NCBI GenBank assembly: GCA_017548275.1
Contig: JAFZAH010000040.1
Coordinates: 124,001 to 188,000, forward strand
Source of the DNA: Prevotella sp.
GTDB taxonomy: Bacteria > Bacteroidota > Bacteroidia > Bacteroidales > Bacteroidaceae
Direction of reading: 5' to 3'
DNA length: 64,000 nucleotides
Part shown: positions 25,593 to 35,273 of the stretch, in pieces
Position numbering within the stretch: position 1 is the first letter of the stretch
How the letters are laid out: each line of letters starts with the position of its first letter
Position numbers and translations under genes: made by a program
The notes under the pieces: model-generated
What the model was told of the DNA's origin: nothing
What the model saw: only the letters and a program-made list of their open reading frames with translations
The model's database searches: none

Positions 25593-27199
25593 GCTTTAAC
25601 CTCCTTCGCTTTTTTCTGTTTCAAATGACGTTGCAATGTCTGCATACACTCTCTTCTAGGAATGATGACACTAGTACCTTTATACTCGATTTCCTCGCGG
25701 ATAATGCGTGTGATTTCAGGCATATTTTTAGGAAGTGGCACCACCACTTTGAGGTGATTTTCGTCAAGACCCAATCCGCGGCAAATAGCCTCAAACTTAT
25801 TGGTACCGGCTGAGTCTTGGCCTCCAGTCATAGCCGTGGTAAGGTTATCACTGATAATAACAGTGATGTTGGCATTTTCATTGATGGCATCGAGCAGTCC
25901 TGTCATACCGGAATGGGTGAACGTTGAATCACCGATGATTGCCACAGCGGGCCATTGCCCCGCATCTGCAGCACCTTTGGCCATGGTGATACTGGCACCC
26001 ATATCGACACAAGAATGGATAGCCTTATATGGCGGCAGGAATCCGAGAGTGTAACAGCCGATGTCGCCAAAGACTCGCGCGTTTGGATACTCTTTAAGCA
26101 CCTCGTTGAGCGCAGCATATACATCGCGGTGACCGCATCCCTGACACAATGCAGGAGGACGTGGCGCCACATCCTCACAGGGAGCATAGTTCTCGCCCAC
26201 CTCCATGCCAAGTGCTTTTTTCACACAGTCGGGATTTAACTCGCCCGTACGGGGCAGTTCGCCACTAAGTCGTCCTTTCACAGAGAATTTGCCGGGTACG
26301 ACACCACGAAGCATATCCTCGATGAATGGTTGTCCCTCTTCAATGACCAATATATCATCGCACATATCTGTCAATTTCACCACCATGTCTTTTGGCAAGG
26401 GGTATTGACTCAATTTCAATACAGGATAAGGACAACCATCGGGGAAACATTCTGACAAATAATTAAATGCTATGCCTGAAGCGATGATGCCAAGCGAATG
26501 GTCGTTGCCCTCATACAAGCGATTAAAAGGTGAATTGAGCGCATCCTGCTCCAATTCTTTCTGCTGAGCGGTCACCACCAAATTTCTTCTGCGCGCATTG
26601 GCAGGAAGAAGCACCCAATTGGCAGCCACAGCATCATAATTCAACTCATTCTGAGGTCTGGGTTCCTCTTTTACCTCAACTACTGCACGCGAATGTGCCA
26701 TACGCGTGGTGACACGCATGAGGACAGGGAGTTTGATACGCTCAGAATAGTCGTATGCCACCTCCATCATGTCGTATGCCTCTTGTTGAGAACTTGGTTC
26801 GAAGGTAGGAATCATTGCGAACTTGCCATAAAAGCGGCTGTCTTGCTCATCTTGTGAGGAGTGCATGGAGGGGTCATCCGCCACAAGCACGATGATACCG
26901 CCGTTAGTTCCAGTCATGGCTGAGTTGACAAAGGGGTCAGCACATACGTTCAATCCCACGTGTTTCATACATACGAGTGCACGTTTACCCATGTACGACA
27001 TGCCCAACGCTGCCTCCATGGCCGTTTTCTCATTGGTACACCATCTGCGGTGCACATTCCGCTCTGCGGCGAGTTTCGACAACTGTATATACTCCGTGAT
27101 TTCTGTGGAAGGTGTACCTGGATAGGCATAAACACCACTTAAACCAGCATCAAGAGCACCCTGGGCTATCGCCTCGTCGCCTAATAAGAGTTTTTTCAT
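25589..27199 (-). CDS. iorA: Indolepyruvate ferredoxin oxidoreductase, alpha subunit
   Basis: 536 aa. Pyrimidine-binding and central domains (YAYPGTPSTEITEYIQ, GGIIVLVADDPSMHSSQDEQDSR), CQGCGHRDVYAAL, and a TPP-binding motif in GDSTFTHSGMTGLLDAINENANITVIISDN. It ends RRECMQTLQRHLKQKKAKEVKA, without the C-terminal two-cluster ferredoxin domain found in many IorA proteins, so an external ferredoxin is needed. It follows DUF4861 by 27 bases with no visible promoter of its own. Confidence 0.93.
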   Translation of the reverse strand: MKKLLLGDEAIAQGALDAGLSGVYAYPGTPSTEITEYIQLSKLAAERNVHRRWCTNEKTAMEAALGMSYMGKRALVCMKHVGLNVCADPFVNSAMTGTNGGIIVLVADDPSMHSSQDEQDSRFYGKFAMIPTFEPSSQQEAYDMMEVAYDYSERIKLPVLMRVTTRMAHSRAVVEVKEEPRPQNELNYDAVAANWVLLPANARRRNLVVTAQQKELEQDALNSPFNRLYEGNDHSLGIIASGIAFNYLSECFPDGCPYPVLKLSQYPLPKDMVVKLTDMCDDILVIEEGQPFIEDMLRGVVPGKFSVKGRLSGELPRTGELNPDCVKKALGMEVGENYAPCEDVAPRPPALCQGCGHRDVYAALNEVLKEYPNARVFGDIGCYTLGFLPPYKAIHSCVDMGASITMAKGAADAGQWPAVAIIGDSTFTHSGMTGLLDAINENANITVIISDNLTTAMTGGQDSAGTNKFEAICRGLGLDENHLKVVVPLPKNMPEITRIIREEIEYKGTSVIIPRRECMQTLQRHLKQKKAKEVKA

Positions 27200-27226
27200 A
27201 ATGACAGATTAAAGTTTGTTGTTATA

Positions 27227-28444
27227 TTATTGAATTTTTACTTCCATTTTGCTATGCAATGCGGTGAGTAAATGCTCTATTCGCAGTTTCCATTCATCGA
27301 ACGTCCTGACATCGCCTTTGCTCCAAGCCGAACCGAAATAATAGATGAACCGGTCGCCCGACTGATAATTCTTCTTGATGCCAACAGCATGTCCGGCTAT
27401 ACCATTGACCGGCTCACTCATCAGTGTTTTTGTTTCCGTTATGTCATGAGGAAAGAGCGCGGCGACATATATCTGGAAATTCTGTGCAGCGGGATTGTCA
27501 GTGGGGTCGGCATAAGCCACATAATCACGTCCGACAATGATGTTCTGCGTGTCTTCCTCATGAACTACGATACCGGCAGCCACATCCACAGGTTGTGACA
27601 GCCCCTCGTACCATACAGTCATTTTATTGAAGTTGGAACCTTTATCGAGACTGATTATGCGGTGCTCTACCACATTTTCGTCACTATTCATTTCGACAGG
27701 GTTATAGGTCAATTCTACAGTGAAGCGCAATGGTCCATTGTCAAGAATCTGATAATCTTTGTAACAATACGGTAAAATCAGTTGACCGTCTTTCATTAAC
27801 GCCGGCGCACCACACCCGAGTGAGGGACCCACCTTATAACAATCCAGTCCATAGCCATGGTCGAAATGGTAGGTTGTGGCTATCTCCATTGCTCTGGCCT
27901 CGTCGGTCTTGCCATCTTGAAGTAATTGTTTTATTTTGGCATGATTAGACAATTCGGTCTGATAACGTTTCTCTACTTCCAAATCAGGTGTGTTCTTCAC
28001 CCATACATCAATGCCAAAAGCACGCTCACCAGAACGTTGGAGAGCAGGACCATAGAGTCGGTATGCGGTACGGTCATTTTCCCATGCGATATCATCGACG
28101 CGCTCAGGGTATTGTTTACCTGTCACGTAGGTCTTAAACAATTCAGGTCGTCCGGTTGTGACTGTATAAACAGCCTCTCCGCATGGACGCACAGAAGCAT
28201 CGATGAGCATCAGACCATTGTATGTAAACTGATAGGGCACTTGCTGACCGAGGCTGTTTGTCACGATGACTGGAGAACCATAGCTCACACCCAACTGCTC
28301 ATAAATGGCCGCCGCGTCCACTTCAACCAACTCTTGTCGTTGCTGCCGTTCGGAATTGGTGACAACAATTTTCACGTCAGCGGCTTTTATAGCAGACAAT
28401 GAGCAAAGGGTCAACAGACCAATCAGGAGATTTGTTTTTATCAT
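27227..28444 (-). CDS. Exported DUF4861 family protein
   Basis: 405 aa with a signal peptide (1-21, ending IKAA). The DUF4861 pattern is visible: TNSERQQRQELVEVD, DDIAWENDRTAYRLYGPAL, FGIDVWVKNTPDLEVEKRY, HFDHGYGLDCYKVGPSLGCG, and the C-terminal DRFIYYFGSAWSKGDVRTFDEWKLRI. Members are exported Bacteroidota proteins often near sugar-degradation genes; the exact activity is not known to me. It lies 5 bases after the DPP IV stop, so the two are co-transcribed. Confidence 0.85.
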   Translation of the reverse strand: MIKTNLLIGLLTLCSLSAIKAADVKIVVTNSERQQRQELVEVDAAAIYEQLGVSYGSPVIVTNSLGQQVPYQFTYNGLMLIDASVRPCGEAVYTVTTGRPELFKTYVTGKQYPERVDDIAWENDRTAYRLYGPALQRSGERAFGIDVWVKNTPDLEVEKRYQTELSNHAKIKQLLQDGKTDEARAMEIATTYHFDHGYGLDCYKVGPSLGCGAPALMKDGQLILPYCYKDYQILDNGPLRFTVELTYNPVEMNSDENVVEHRIISLDKGSNFNKMTVWYEGLSQPVDVAAGIVVHEEDTQNIIVGRDYVAYADPTDNPAAQNFQIYVAALFPHDITETKTLMSEPVNGIAGHAVGIKKNYQSGDRFIYYFGSAWSKGDVRTFDEWKLRIEHLLTALHSKMEVKIQ

Positions 28445-28449
28445 AGTTC

Positions 28450-30633
28450 TTAATTCGTTTGTTTTAATTGTTCAAAGAAGAAATTGGCTATTTGCCGCAA
28501 CAGATGATTTCGTGTGTTACCACCATAAATGGAATGATTCTTGTTAGTATAGATGAGTTCTTTGAAATCTTTGTCAGCCTGAATCAGGGCGTCAGAATAC
28601 TCGAAGGTGTTTTGTGGGTGTACATTGTCATCAGCCAATCCGTGACAAATGAGCAAAGCGCCATGGAGGTTGTCTACACGTTGTATGGGATTAGTGTCAT
28701 ACCCTTCAGGATTTTCCTGAGGCGTACGCATATAACGCTCGGTATAGATGCTGTCGTAGAAACGCCAATCGGTGGGAGGTGCGACTGCCACGCCGGCACG
28801 GAACACGGGTCTCCCCTCGCTCATACTCATCAGCGTATTGAAACCGCCATAACTCCATCCCCATATACCGATACGGTCAGCATCAATATAGGGAAGAGAA
28901 GCAAGGTACAATGCCGCCTCCACTTGGTCAACAGCCTCCAATTCTCCGATTTTCATATAGGTGCATTTTTCAAAATCAGCACCTCTGCCACCCGTTCCTC
29001 TTCCATCAACACAAACGACAATAAATCCGTGTTGTGACAGATACTGGTCGAACAAACCGCCACGTCCCATCGAACCAATACTCCATGAGTTGACCACCTG
29101 CTGGCTGCCAGGACCACTGTATTGGAACATGATGACCGGATACTTTTTGCTTGCGTCAAAATCTGCAGGCTTGAGCATCCATCCGTTGAGTGACACGTTC
29201 TGTGATGTATTGAAAGAGAAAAACTCTTTTGCCGGCAATTGCGCTTTATTTAATTTCTCCCGCAAATCACTGTTATCGAGAAGTGTTGTGAGCGCTTTTC
29301 CTTTCTGGTCGCATACATCATAAACATAAGGAGTATTACGGTCACTCCATGTATGGATGAAATATAGGTAATTCTTGCTGAATTGTGCCTCGTTGGTGCC
29401 GTCTTTAGGCGTAAGACAAACGGTTTTTTTCGTGTCCGACGCATACACCTCTCGGTTCATCGGATCTTTGCCGGCAGCCTGATAATAAACGACGGACGAT
29501 TTCTCCGAGAACCCATATACTTCGGTCACGCCATATTTGGCATCGGTCAACTGCTGTATGAGTTGTCCTTCACGGTCATACAAATAAAGTTGCATGAACC
29601 CGCTGCGCTCACTGGGAACGATGAGATATTTATTCGTAATGAGGATACCGTCAAGCACCTCTTCACGGACATATTTTTTGTCAGTCTCCTCCATTATCTG
29701 CCTGCACTCCATGGTATTGGGGTCAGCGGCGACAATGGTAAGGATATCCTGATGGCGATTCATCGTATAGAACAGCACCTGTCGGGGTTGGTCAGTAGCC
29801 ACAACACGGGGAATATATCCGTCGGGCAGCACAGGCACATGAATTTGTGTTGTTTTCTTCGTGTTAATGTCATAACACCAGGCCGTCACAGTGGCATTTG
29901 TTTCACCAGCCTTAGGATATTTATAAGTATATTCTGAAGGATAAAGGTCTTGACGTTTGTCATAGAACTGTAGTGAGAAAGTTCTCACCTTCGACTCGTC
30001 ATAGCGAATCCAGCACAATTTTGACGCATCAGCATTGAAAACGAAGGCACGGTCGAAACCGAATTCTTCCTCATTCACCCAATCGGGAATGCCGTTAATC
30101 ACTTGGTTTTTCACCCCGTCGGATGTGACTTGCACCATGGCAAAGTCATGGTCAATATCCACAAGAAATAAATTGTTATCCCTAACAAACGCCACATACT
30201 TACCATCAGGTGACCATGTGGGCACCTGCTCCCTACCCTCTTTTGACAACCTCTTTAGATTCTTCGATTTCAAGTCATATACATAGAAGTCGGCAGTAAA
30301 GGAATGGCGGTAGATTCTCGCTGTATTTGTCTGGATGAGCATCTTGTCGCCTTTGGGGCTCATCTTGTAATCATCGAAATCGTCGATAGAAACATCAGCC
30401 ACATCAAACAATGTGCCGACAGGCTTGCCTGTTTTTAATGAATACTTGACAATCTTGTCATATTCTTTACTGAACGTGGCATAATTATCACCATCGTCGA
30501 GCATGGTCAGTGATGACAGGTATTCCGGCATATATGCCCGACCTGTCACATCTTTCACGGTCAACGAATCACTCGCCTGACAAAGACAAGCGACAACCCA
30601 AAACAGACAAAATATCAACAGATTTTTTTTCAT
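28450..30633 (-). CDS. Dipeptidyl peptidase IV-type S9 prolyl peptidase, exported
   Basis: 727 aa from ATG at 30633; an upstream TTG extension covers the promoter and is rejected. A signal peptide (MKKNLLIFCLFWVVACLCQA) is followed by an eight-blade beta-propeller DPPIV_N region, including GREQVPTWSPDGKYVAFVRDNNLFL and WVNEEEFGFDRAF (the double-Glu that grips the substrate N-terminus). The C-terminal alpha/beta-hydrolase has the serine in GWSYGG, the Asp in HGLADDNVH and the His in TNKNHSIYGG. It removes X-Pro dipeptides from peptides in the periplasm. The -7 box TAAGTTTG (30668-30661) lies just upstream. Confidence 0.93.
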   Translation of the reverse strand: MKKNLLIFCLFWVVACLCQASDSLTVKDVTGRAYMPEYLSSLTMLDDGDNYATFSKEYDKIVKYSLKTGKPVGTLFDVADVSIDDFDDYKMSPKGDKMLIQTNTARIYRHSFTADFYVYDLKSKNLKRLSKEGREQVPTWSPDGKYVAFVRDNNLFLVDIDHDFAMVQVTSDGVKNQVINGIPDWVNEEEFGFDRAFVFNADASKLCWIRYDESKVRTFSLQFYDKRQDLYPSEYTYKYPKAGETNATVTAWCYDINTKKTTQIHVPVLPDGYIPRVVATDQPRQVLFYTMNRHQDILTIVAADPNTMECRQIMEETDKKYVREEVLDGILITNKYLIVPSERSGFMQLYLYDREGQLIQQLTDAKYGVTEVYGFSEKSSVVYYQAAGKDPMNREVYASDTKKTVCLTPKDGTNEAQFSKNYLYFIHTWSDRNTPYVYDVCDQKGKALTTLLDNSDLREKLNKAQLPAKEFFSFNTSQNVSLNGWMLKPADFDASKKYPVIMFQYSGPGSQQVVNSWSIGSMGRGGLFDQYLSQHGFIVVCVDGRGTGGRGADFEKCTYMKIGELEAVDQVEAALYLASLPYIDADRIGIWGWSYGGFNTLMSMSEGRPVFRAGVAVAPPTDWRFYDSIYTERYMRTPQENPEGYDTNPIQRVDNLHGALLICHGLADDNVHPQNTFEYSDALIQADKDFKELIYTNKNHSIYGGNTRNHLLRQIANFFFEQLKQTN

Positions 30634-30660
30634 GAATACAATTCGTGTGTTTATCAGGTG

Positions 30661-30668
30661 CAAACTTA
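30661..30668 (-). promoter_or_regulatory. Putative -7 element for the DPP IV operon
   Basis: TAAGTTTG on the minus strand, about 28 bases before the ATG. No good -33 TTTG at 19-21 bases. It would allow DPP IV, DUF4861, iorAB and the aminotransferase to be transcribed apart from trp. Confidence 0.45.
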
Positions 30669-30716
30669 CACAAAAAATCTGATATAATGTCCGATATGTC
30701 TGAAAAAAGACAGTTT

Positions 30717-31274
30717 TTATAGAAAATTGCAAATGATGGCTTTTCCGTCAGGTGTCAATACGCTTTCGGGATGGAACTGTATGCCCTGGATGTCATATTT
30801 ACGATGACGGAGAGCCATGATTTGACCTTCATCGCTGACGGCTGTGACTTCCAACTCTTCAGGGAAGTTTTGTTTTGATACTACCCAACTATGGTATCTG
30901 CCTACAGTAATCCGCTCAGGCATATCGCGAAAAACGCCGTCACGAATTAACAAGGAACAGGGAGTAGCGACGCCATGATACACCTCTGAGAGATTCTCAA
31001 GGGATGCGCCAAACACCTCGCCGATGGCCTGATGTCCTAAGCAGACGCCCAAAATAGGTTTACGGCCTGCGTATGCACGTATGACATCCATCAACAGCCC
31101 AGCCTCACTGGGTATGCCCGGACCAGGTGACAAAATGATTTTATCAAACGCTTCGAGTTGAGGCAACGAGAACTGGTCGTTACGATAGACTGTGACCTGA
31201 GCACCCATCTCACGCACGAGATGAGCAAGATTATATGTAAAAGAATCGTAATTATCGATGATAACGATGTTCAT
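30717..31274 (-). CDS. trpG: Anthranilate synthase component II (glutamine amidotransferase)
   Basis: 185 aa. Class I glutamine amidotransferase: LSPGPGIPSEAG, nucleophile in ILGVCLGHQAIGE, and C-terminal FHPESVLTPDG with the His-Glu dyad. It supplies ammonia to TrpE. It is the last gene of the trp operon as transcribed, separated from trpE by a 75-base spacer with heptad repeats. Confidence 0.95.
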   Translation of the reverse strand: MNIVIIDNYDSFTYNLAHLVREMGAQVTVYRNDQFSLPQLEAFDKIILSPGPGIPSEAGLLMDVIRAYAGRKPILGVCLGHQAIGEVFGASLENLSEVYHGVATPCSLLIRDGVFRDMPERITVGRYHSWVVSKQNFPEELEVTAVSDEGQIMALRHRKYDIQGIQFHPESVLTPDGKAIICNFL

Positions 31275-31276
31275 TG

Positions 31277-31323
31277 ATTTGAGGTTTAAGGTTTGAGGTT
31301 TAAGGTTTGAGATTTAAGATTTG
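31277..31323. repeat. Heptad repeat, copy 4 (trpE-trpG spacer)
   Basis: Units TTTGAGG and TTTAAGG alternate for about six heptads; same family as in the T6SS operon. Confidence 0.82.
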
Positions 31324-31349
31324 ATGCATACTCGTTAGAGACCTTGATG

Positions 31350-32795
31350 TTACATGGTTTCAGCGAGATGTATGGCTTTAACGAGTGCACCTAGTTTGCT
31401 GTTGCACTCTTCCAGTTCATATTGGTCATTGCTCTTGGCCACGACACCACTACCCGCCTGGAACCATAATTCACCGTTGCGGGCCACAAAGGTGCGTATG
31501 ACGATGGCCTGATTGAGTTGGCCGTCAAGTCCTATGAAACCGATACACCCGCCATATACGCCACGGCTATGGGGTTCCAACTCACTGATAATCTGCATGG
31601 CTCTAACTTTAGGGGCACCACTCAACGTACCAGCGGGGAACGTATCGACAAAAGTATTGATTTGCGAATGGTCGTCATCGAGCGTACCTCTGACACGACT
31701 TACCAAATGGATCACATGACTATAGAATTGCATATCTTTGTAGAACTCCACTTTCACACTGTGACAGTTGCGTGACAGGTCATTACGTGCCAAATCGACC
31801 AGCATGACATGCTCGGCGTTTTCCTTCGGGTCATTGCGCAGAAATTCCGCATTCATCTTGTCCTGTTCAGGATTACCCGTGCGTTTCGTTGTTCCCGCTA
31901 TCGGGTCAATATATGCAGTATTCCCTTCGATGCGGCAATGTGTCTCAGGAGAGGAGCCAAAGATTCGGAAACCACCGAAATCGAAATAGAAGAGATATGG
32001 TGACGGATTGATGCTTCGCAAAGCACGATAGAGTTTGAAATCATCGCCCTCATATCGTTGGATAAACCGACGTGAGATGACAATCTGGAACACGTCGCCC
32101 CGCATACAATGTTGGACACAGCGACGAATGTTGGCCTTATGTTGTTCATCGGTGAGCGTGGACGATGTTTCGCCTACAGGACGGAAACCGTATGGGTGGA
32201 TATTCGCCCTGTTCATAAGGCTTTCTATATCTGCCAATTGCTTTTCGCCCTGTTCTTTCTGTCCCTTCGATGTTAGCGTGACTATGGTCATCTGGTTGTT
32301 GAAATGGTCAAATACAATGATGTCACGATAGAGCACATAAAGTACGTCGGGCGCATCATTCTCTGCCATTGTCTCGTCTTCCACAGGGATATCCTCAAAA
32401 TATCTCACGGCATTGAAAGATGTGTACCCATAGAGGCCGCAAAAAGCACTTCCCTCTCCTGTCACGTCAAACTGCCGTATGAAAGAATTCACTGCATCTA
32501 TGATTGTGTCTTTAGCACGCCCTTTAACAGAACTGTCGATATTTTGACGTTTCTCTGTTCCATCAGGAAACGATGCTGTGATCACACCATGACCGACAGC
32601 AACACAGGCCAACGGATTGATAGCGATAAATGAACGCGCATTGTCATTGCCGTGATAATCCGAACTCTCCATCAATACACTCTGCGGACAAACATCGCGC
32701 AATCGCATATAAATGCCTACAGGTGTATGCAAGTCGCCCAACAACCGTTTTGAACTGGCTTGGAACTCATATCTATTGTTATTAGAAATTTCCAT
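31350..32795 (-). CDS. trpE: Anthranilate synthase component I
   Basis: 481 aa. The chorismate-binding domain is clear: HCMRGDVFQIVISRRF, RIFGSSPETHCRIEGNTAYIDPIAGTTKRTGNPEQD, VDLARNDLSRNCHSVKVEFY, FPAGTLSGAPKVRAMQIISELEP and YGGCIGFIGLDG. The Ser of the tryptophan feedback site (LMESS near residue 40) is present, so end-product inhibition is expected. It overlaps trpB by 14 bases. Confidence 0.95.
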   Translation of the reverse strand: MEISNNNRYEFQASSKRLLGDLHTPVGIYMRLRDVCPQSVLMESSDYHGNDNARSFIAINPLACVAVGHGVITASFPDGTEKRQNIDSSVKGRAKDTIIDAVNSFIRQFDVTGEGSAFCGLYGYTSFNAVRYFEDIPVEDETMAENDAPDVLYVLYRDIIVFDHFNNQMTIVTLTSKGQKEQGEKQLADIESLMNRANIHPYGFRPVGETSSTLTDEQHKANIRRCVQHCMRGDVFQIVISRRFIQRYEGDDFKLYRALRSINPSPYLFYFDFGGFRIFGSSPETHCRIEGNTAYIDPIAGTTKRTGNPEQDKMNAEFLRNDPKENAEHVMLVDLARNDLSRNCHSVKVEFYKDMQFYSHVIHLVSRVRGTLDDDHSQINTFVDTFPAGTLSGAPKVRAMQIISELEPHSRGVYGGCIGFIGLDGQLNQAIVIRTFVARNGELWFQAGSGVVAKSNDQYELEECNSKLGALVKAIHLAETM

Positions 32796-33987
32796 ATTCT
32801 TTTGCCAATGATTTGTTATTCAAATAGGTTTGCACATCTTTGTCTCCTCGTCCACTGACCGTGAGAACGACCACATCATCAGGATTGAACGACAGTTTTT
32901 TAAGTGCGGCAAGAGCATGCGCGCTCTCTATGGCTGGGATGATACCCTCTAGCCGTGTCAGTTCATAACCGGCGTAAATCGCCTCATCATCATTAACTGC
33001 CAAGACCTTTGAACGTTTTTTTACAGCCATATTCGCGTGCATGGGACCAATACCGGGATAATCGAGACCTGCAGAAATGGTAAAAGCCTCGTTGATTTGT
33101 CCTTCGTCTGTCTGCATCACGAGTGTCCGTGCACCATGTAAGATGCCCTCCGTGCCGCAGTGAATGGTAGCGGCAGTATAATCCGTATCGATGCCATGAC
33201 CGCCTGCTTCCGCCAACACTATACGCACACGACGGTCGTCGATGTAATGATAGATGGTACCTGCAGCATTGCTCCCTCCGCCTATACACGCAATGAGATA
33301 ATCAGGATAATTGCGCCCGATTTTCTCATCGAGTTGCCATTTGATTTCCTCAGAGATGACACTTTGCATCCGAGCCACGATATCAGGATAAGGATGCGGT
33401 CCCATGGTGGAGCCAACGAGATAATATGTGTCCTGAGGATGGCAGCACCAGTCGCGTATCGCCTCTGAACATGCGTCGCTCAAAGTCATATTGCCCGTAG
33501 TAACGGGATGAACTTTTGCCCCGAGCATACGCATTCTCTCCACATTGGTATGTTGTCGTTCCACATCGGTCTTTCCCATGAACACCTCGCATTGCATCCC
33601 CATCAACGCACAGACGGTGGCTGTAGCCACGCCATGCTGTCCGGCCCCTGTCTCGGCAATGATACGGGTTTTTCCCATTTTTCTCGCCAACAGGATTTGC
33701 CCGATGGTATTATTGATTTTATGGGCGCCCGTATGGTTGAGGTCTTCGCGTTTAAGGTATATTTTACATCCGTATTGGCCGCTCAATCGTTTTGCCTCAT
33801 ACAATGGTGAGGGACGTCCGACATAATCTTTCAACAAGGCATGATATTCGCGTTTGAACTCATCACTTTCAATGATTGGCAGATACGCCTCTTGTAAATC
33901 ATGTACACATTTATATAGTATCTCTGGTACATACGCACCTCCAAAGTTTCCATAGAAGCCTTGGTCGTCAACAAAAAAATCAGACAT
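32782..33987 (-). CDS. trpB: Tryptophan synthase beta subunit
   Basis: 401 aa. PLP enzyme: LKREDLNHTGAHKINNTIGQ (Schiff-base Lys after HTGAH), AETGAGQHGVATAT, and the phosphate loop CIGGGSNAAGT. It converts indole and serine to tryptophan. In this operon it is separated from trpA by the thioesterase-like gene rather than next to it. Confidence 0.96.
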   Translation of the reverse strand: MSDFFVDDQGFYGNFGGAYVPEILYKCVHDLQEAYLPIIESDEFKREYHALLKDYVGRPSPLYEAKRLSGQYGCKIYLKREDLNHTGAHKINNTIGQILLARKMGKTRIIAETGAGQHGVATATVCALMGMQCEVFMGKTDVERQHTNVERMRMLGAKVHPVTTGNMTLSDACSEAIRDWCCHPQDTYYLVGSTMGPHPYPDIVARMQSVISEEIKWQLDEKIGRNYPDYLIACIGGGSNAAGTIYHYIDDRRVRIVLAEAGGHGIDTDYTAATIHCGTEGILHGARTLVMQTDEGQINEAFTISAGLDYPGIGPMHANMAVKKRSKVLAVNDDEAIYAGYELTRLEGIIPAIESAHALAALKKLSFNPDDVVVLTVSGRGDKDVQTYLNNKSLAKEYGNF

Positions 33988-33999
33988 ATAGTTAAATAA

Positions 34000-34416
34000 T
34001 TAAATTTGGGAATCAGACACCGGTAGTTGTTCTTTTTTCCTGTATGAAGTGCCTGTAAGAATACTGATTAGTGCCCCTAACTGATTGGTGACTTTGACCT
34101 CGCAGAAAGGCACACGATGATGATTGAATGTCTCGACAGCCTCAGCAATGAGATGGTCGCCAGGTAATGCTGATTGCAAGAACGTGATATTGCTGGTGAT
34201 GCTGAACGAAAGTTGTCCGTGGCTATTCATCACTGCAGCAAATGCCAAATCGGCTAATGTAAATATCGCACCCCCTTGACACACACTGCCACCATTGAGA
34301 TGATGCTCTGTGACAGTCATCTCAGCACGGGCATAGCCCGGACGCACCTCGGTCAGTTGTACCCCGGCCTCCGCTGCGAACCTGTCATTCTTGTTCAAAT
34401 AATCAATTAACTTCAT
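34000..34416 (-). CDS. PaaI-like hotdog-fold acyl-CoA thioesterase
   Basis: 138 aa. The PaaI/4HBT pattern is clear: EVRPGYARAEMTVTEHHLNGGSVCQGGAIFTLADLAFAAVMNSHG (with HLNGGxxCQGG), then ITFLQSALPGDHLIAEA. The family hydrolyses aryl-CoA or other acyl-CoA thioesters. Its place between trpA and trpB, 12 bases upstream of trpB, has no known role in tryptophan synthesis; phenylacetyl-type CoA esters made by IorAB in the downstream operon are a possible substrate, which is speculation. Confidence 0.88.
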   Translation of the reverse strand: MKLIDYLNKNDRFAAEAGVQLTEVRPGYARAEMTVTEHHLNGGSVCQGGAIFTLADLAFAAVMNSHGQLSFSITSNITFLQSALPGDHLIAEAVETFNHHRVPFCEVKVTNQLGALISILTGTSYRKKEQLPVSDSQI

Positions 34417-34444
34417 AAGAAGGTATTATTTCTTGAAAACACAT

Positions 34445-35242
34445 CTATTGTTCTAATGCTTCATATAATCGACTCATCGCCTCATCGGGATCATTGGTCT
34501 CATTCAGCAGTGTGACAAACTTAGAGCCTATAATTGCACCAGCGGCATTTTGCTGCGCACTTTCAAGTGTTTGTCGGTTTGACACGCCAAAGCCAATCAT
34601 CCTGGGATTTTTCAACCGCATGGCATTGATGCGTCTGAAATATTCCAACTTCTGGTCATTGAAACTGGATTGTGCCCCTGTGATACTGGCAGATGAAACC
34701 ATATAGACGAAACCGCTGGTGTGCTCATCAATCATCCGTATTCGCTCCTCCGAAGTTTCCGGCGTAATCATCATGATGACACGGATATCATAACGGTCGG
34801 CAATGGGCTTCACCTCGTCGAGATAATCCTTGAAGGGCAAATCGGGTATAATAACGCCCGAAACGCCACAATCGACGCACGACTGGAAGAAACACTCATA
34901 GCCCTGATGCATAACGACATTGAGATAGCCCATCAGAACTAAAGGAATATTCACTTGGTCTTTGATGCTCTTCAACTGTTGAAAAAGGATGGAGAGCGAC
35001 ATGCCATTTTTTAATGCGCGAGAACCCGCACTCTGAATGACCGGACCGTCAGCAAGAGGGTCACTAAACGGAATGCCCACTTCTATCATATCTATTCCAC
35101 GCCGTTCTAGGGTCTTTATCACCTCAGCCGTCCCTTCGAGTGTTGGACACCCGGCACAAAAATAGATTGAGAGTAGTTTGCGGTCATCAATCTTGGAAAA
35201 TAATCGGTTAATCTTATTCACAATCGTATAGTTTGAAATCAT
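34445..35242 (-). CDS. trpA: Tryptophan synthase alpha subunit
   Basis: 265 aa from ATG at 35242; a TTG 9 bases upstream is less likely. IDMIEVGIPFSDPLADGPVIQSAG contains the catalytic Glu, and GVSGVIIPDLPFKDY the catalytic Asp. GFVYMVSSASITGAQ and GFGVSNRQTLE form the phosphate site. It cleaves indole-3-glycerol phosphate and passes indole to TrpB. Confidence 0.95.
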   Translation of the reverse strand: MISNYTIVNKINRLFSKIDDRKLLSIYFCAGCPTLEGTAEVIKTLERRGIDMIEVGIPFSDPLADGPVIQSAGSRALKNGMSLSILFQQLKSIKDQVNIPLVLMGYLNVVMHQGYECFFQSCVDCGVSGVIIPDLPFKDYLDEVKPIADRYDIRVIMMITPETSEERIRMIDEHTSGFVYMVSSASITGAQSSFNDQKLEYFRRINAMRLKNPRMIGFGVSNRQTLESAQQNAAGAIIGSKFVTLLNETNDPDEAMSRLYEALEQ

Positions 35243-35273
35243 TATTATCAAAATGTATGCGGCATGACGACAC

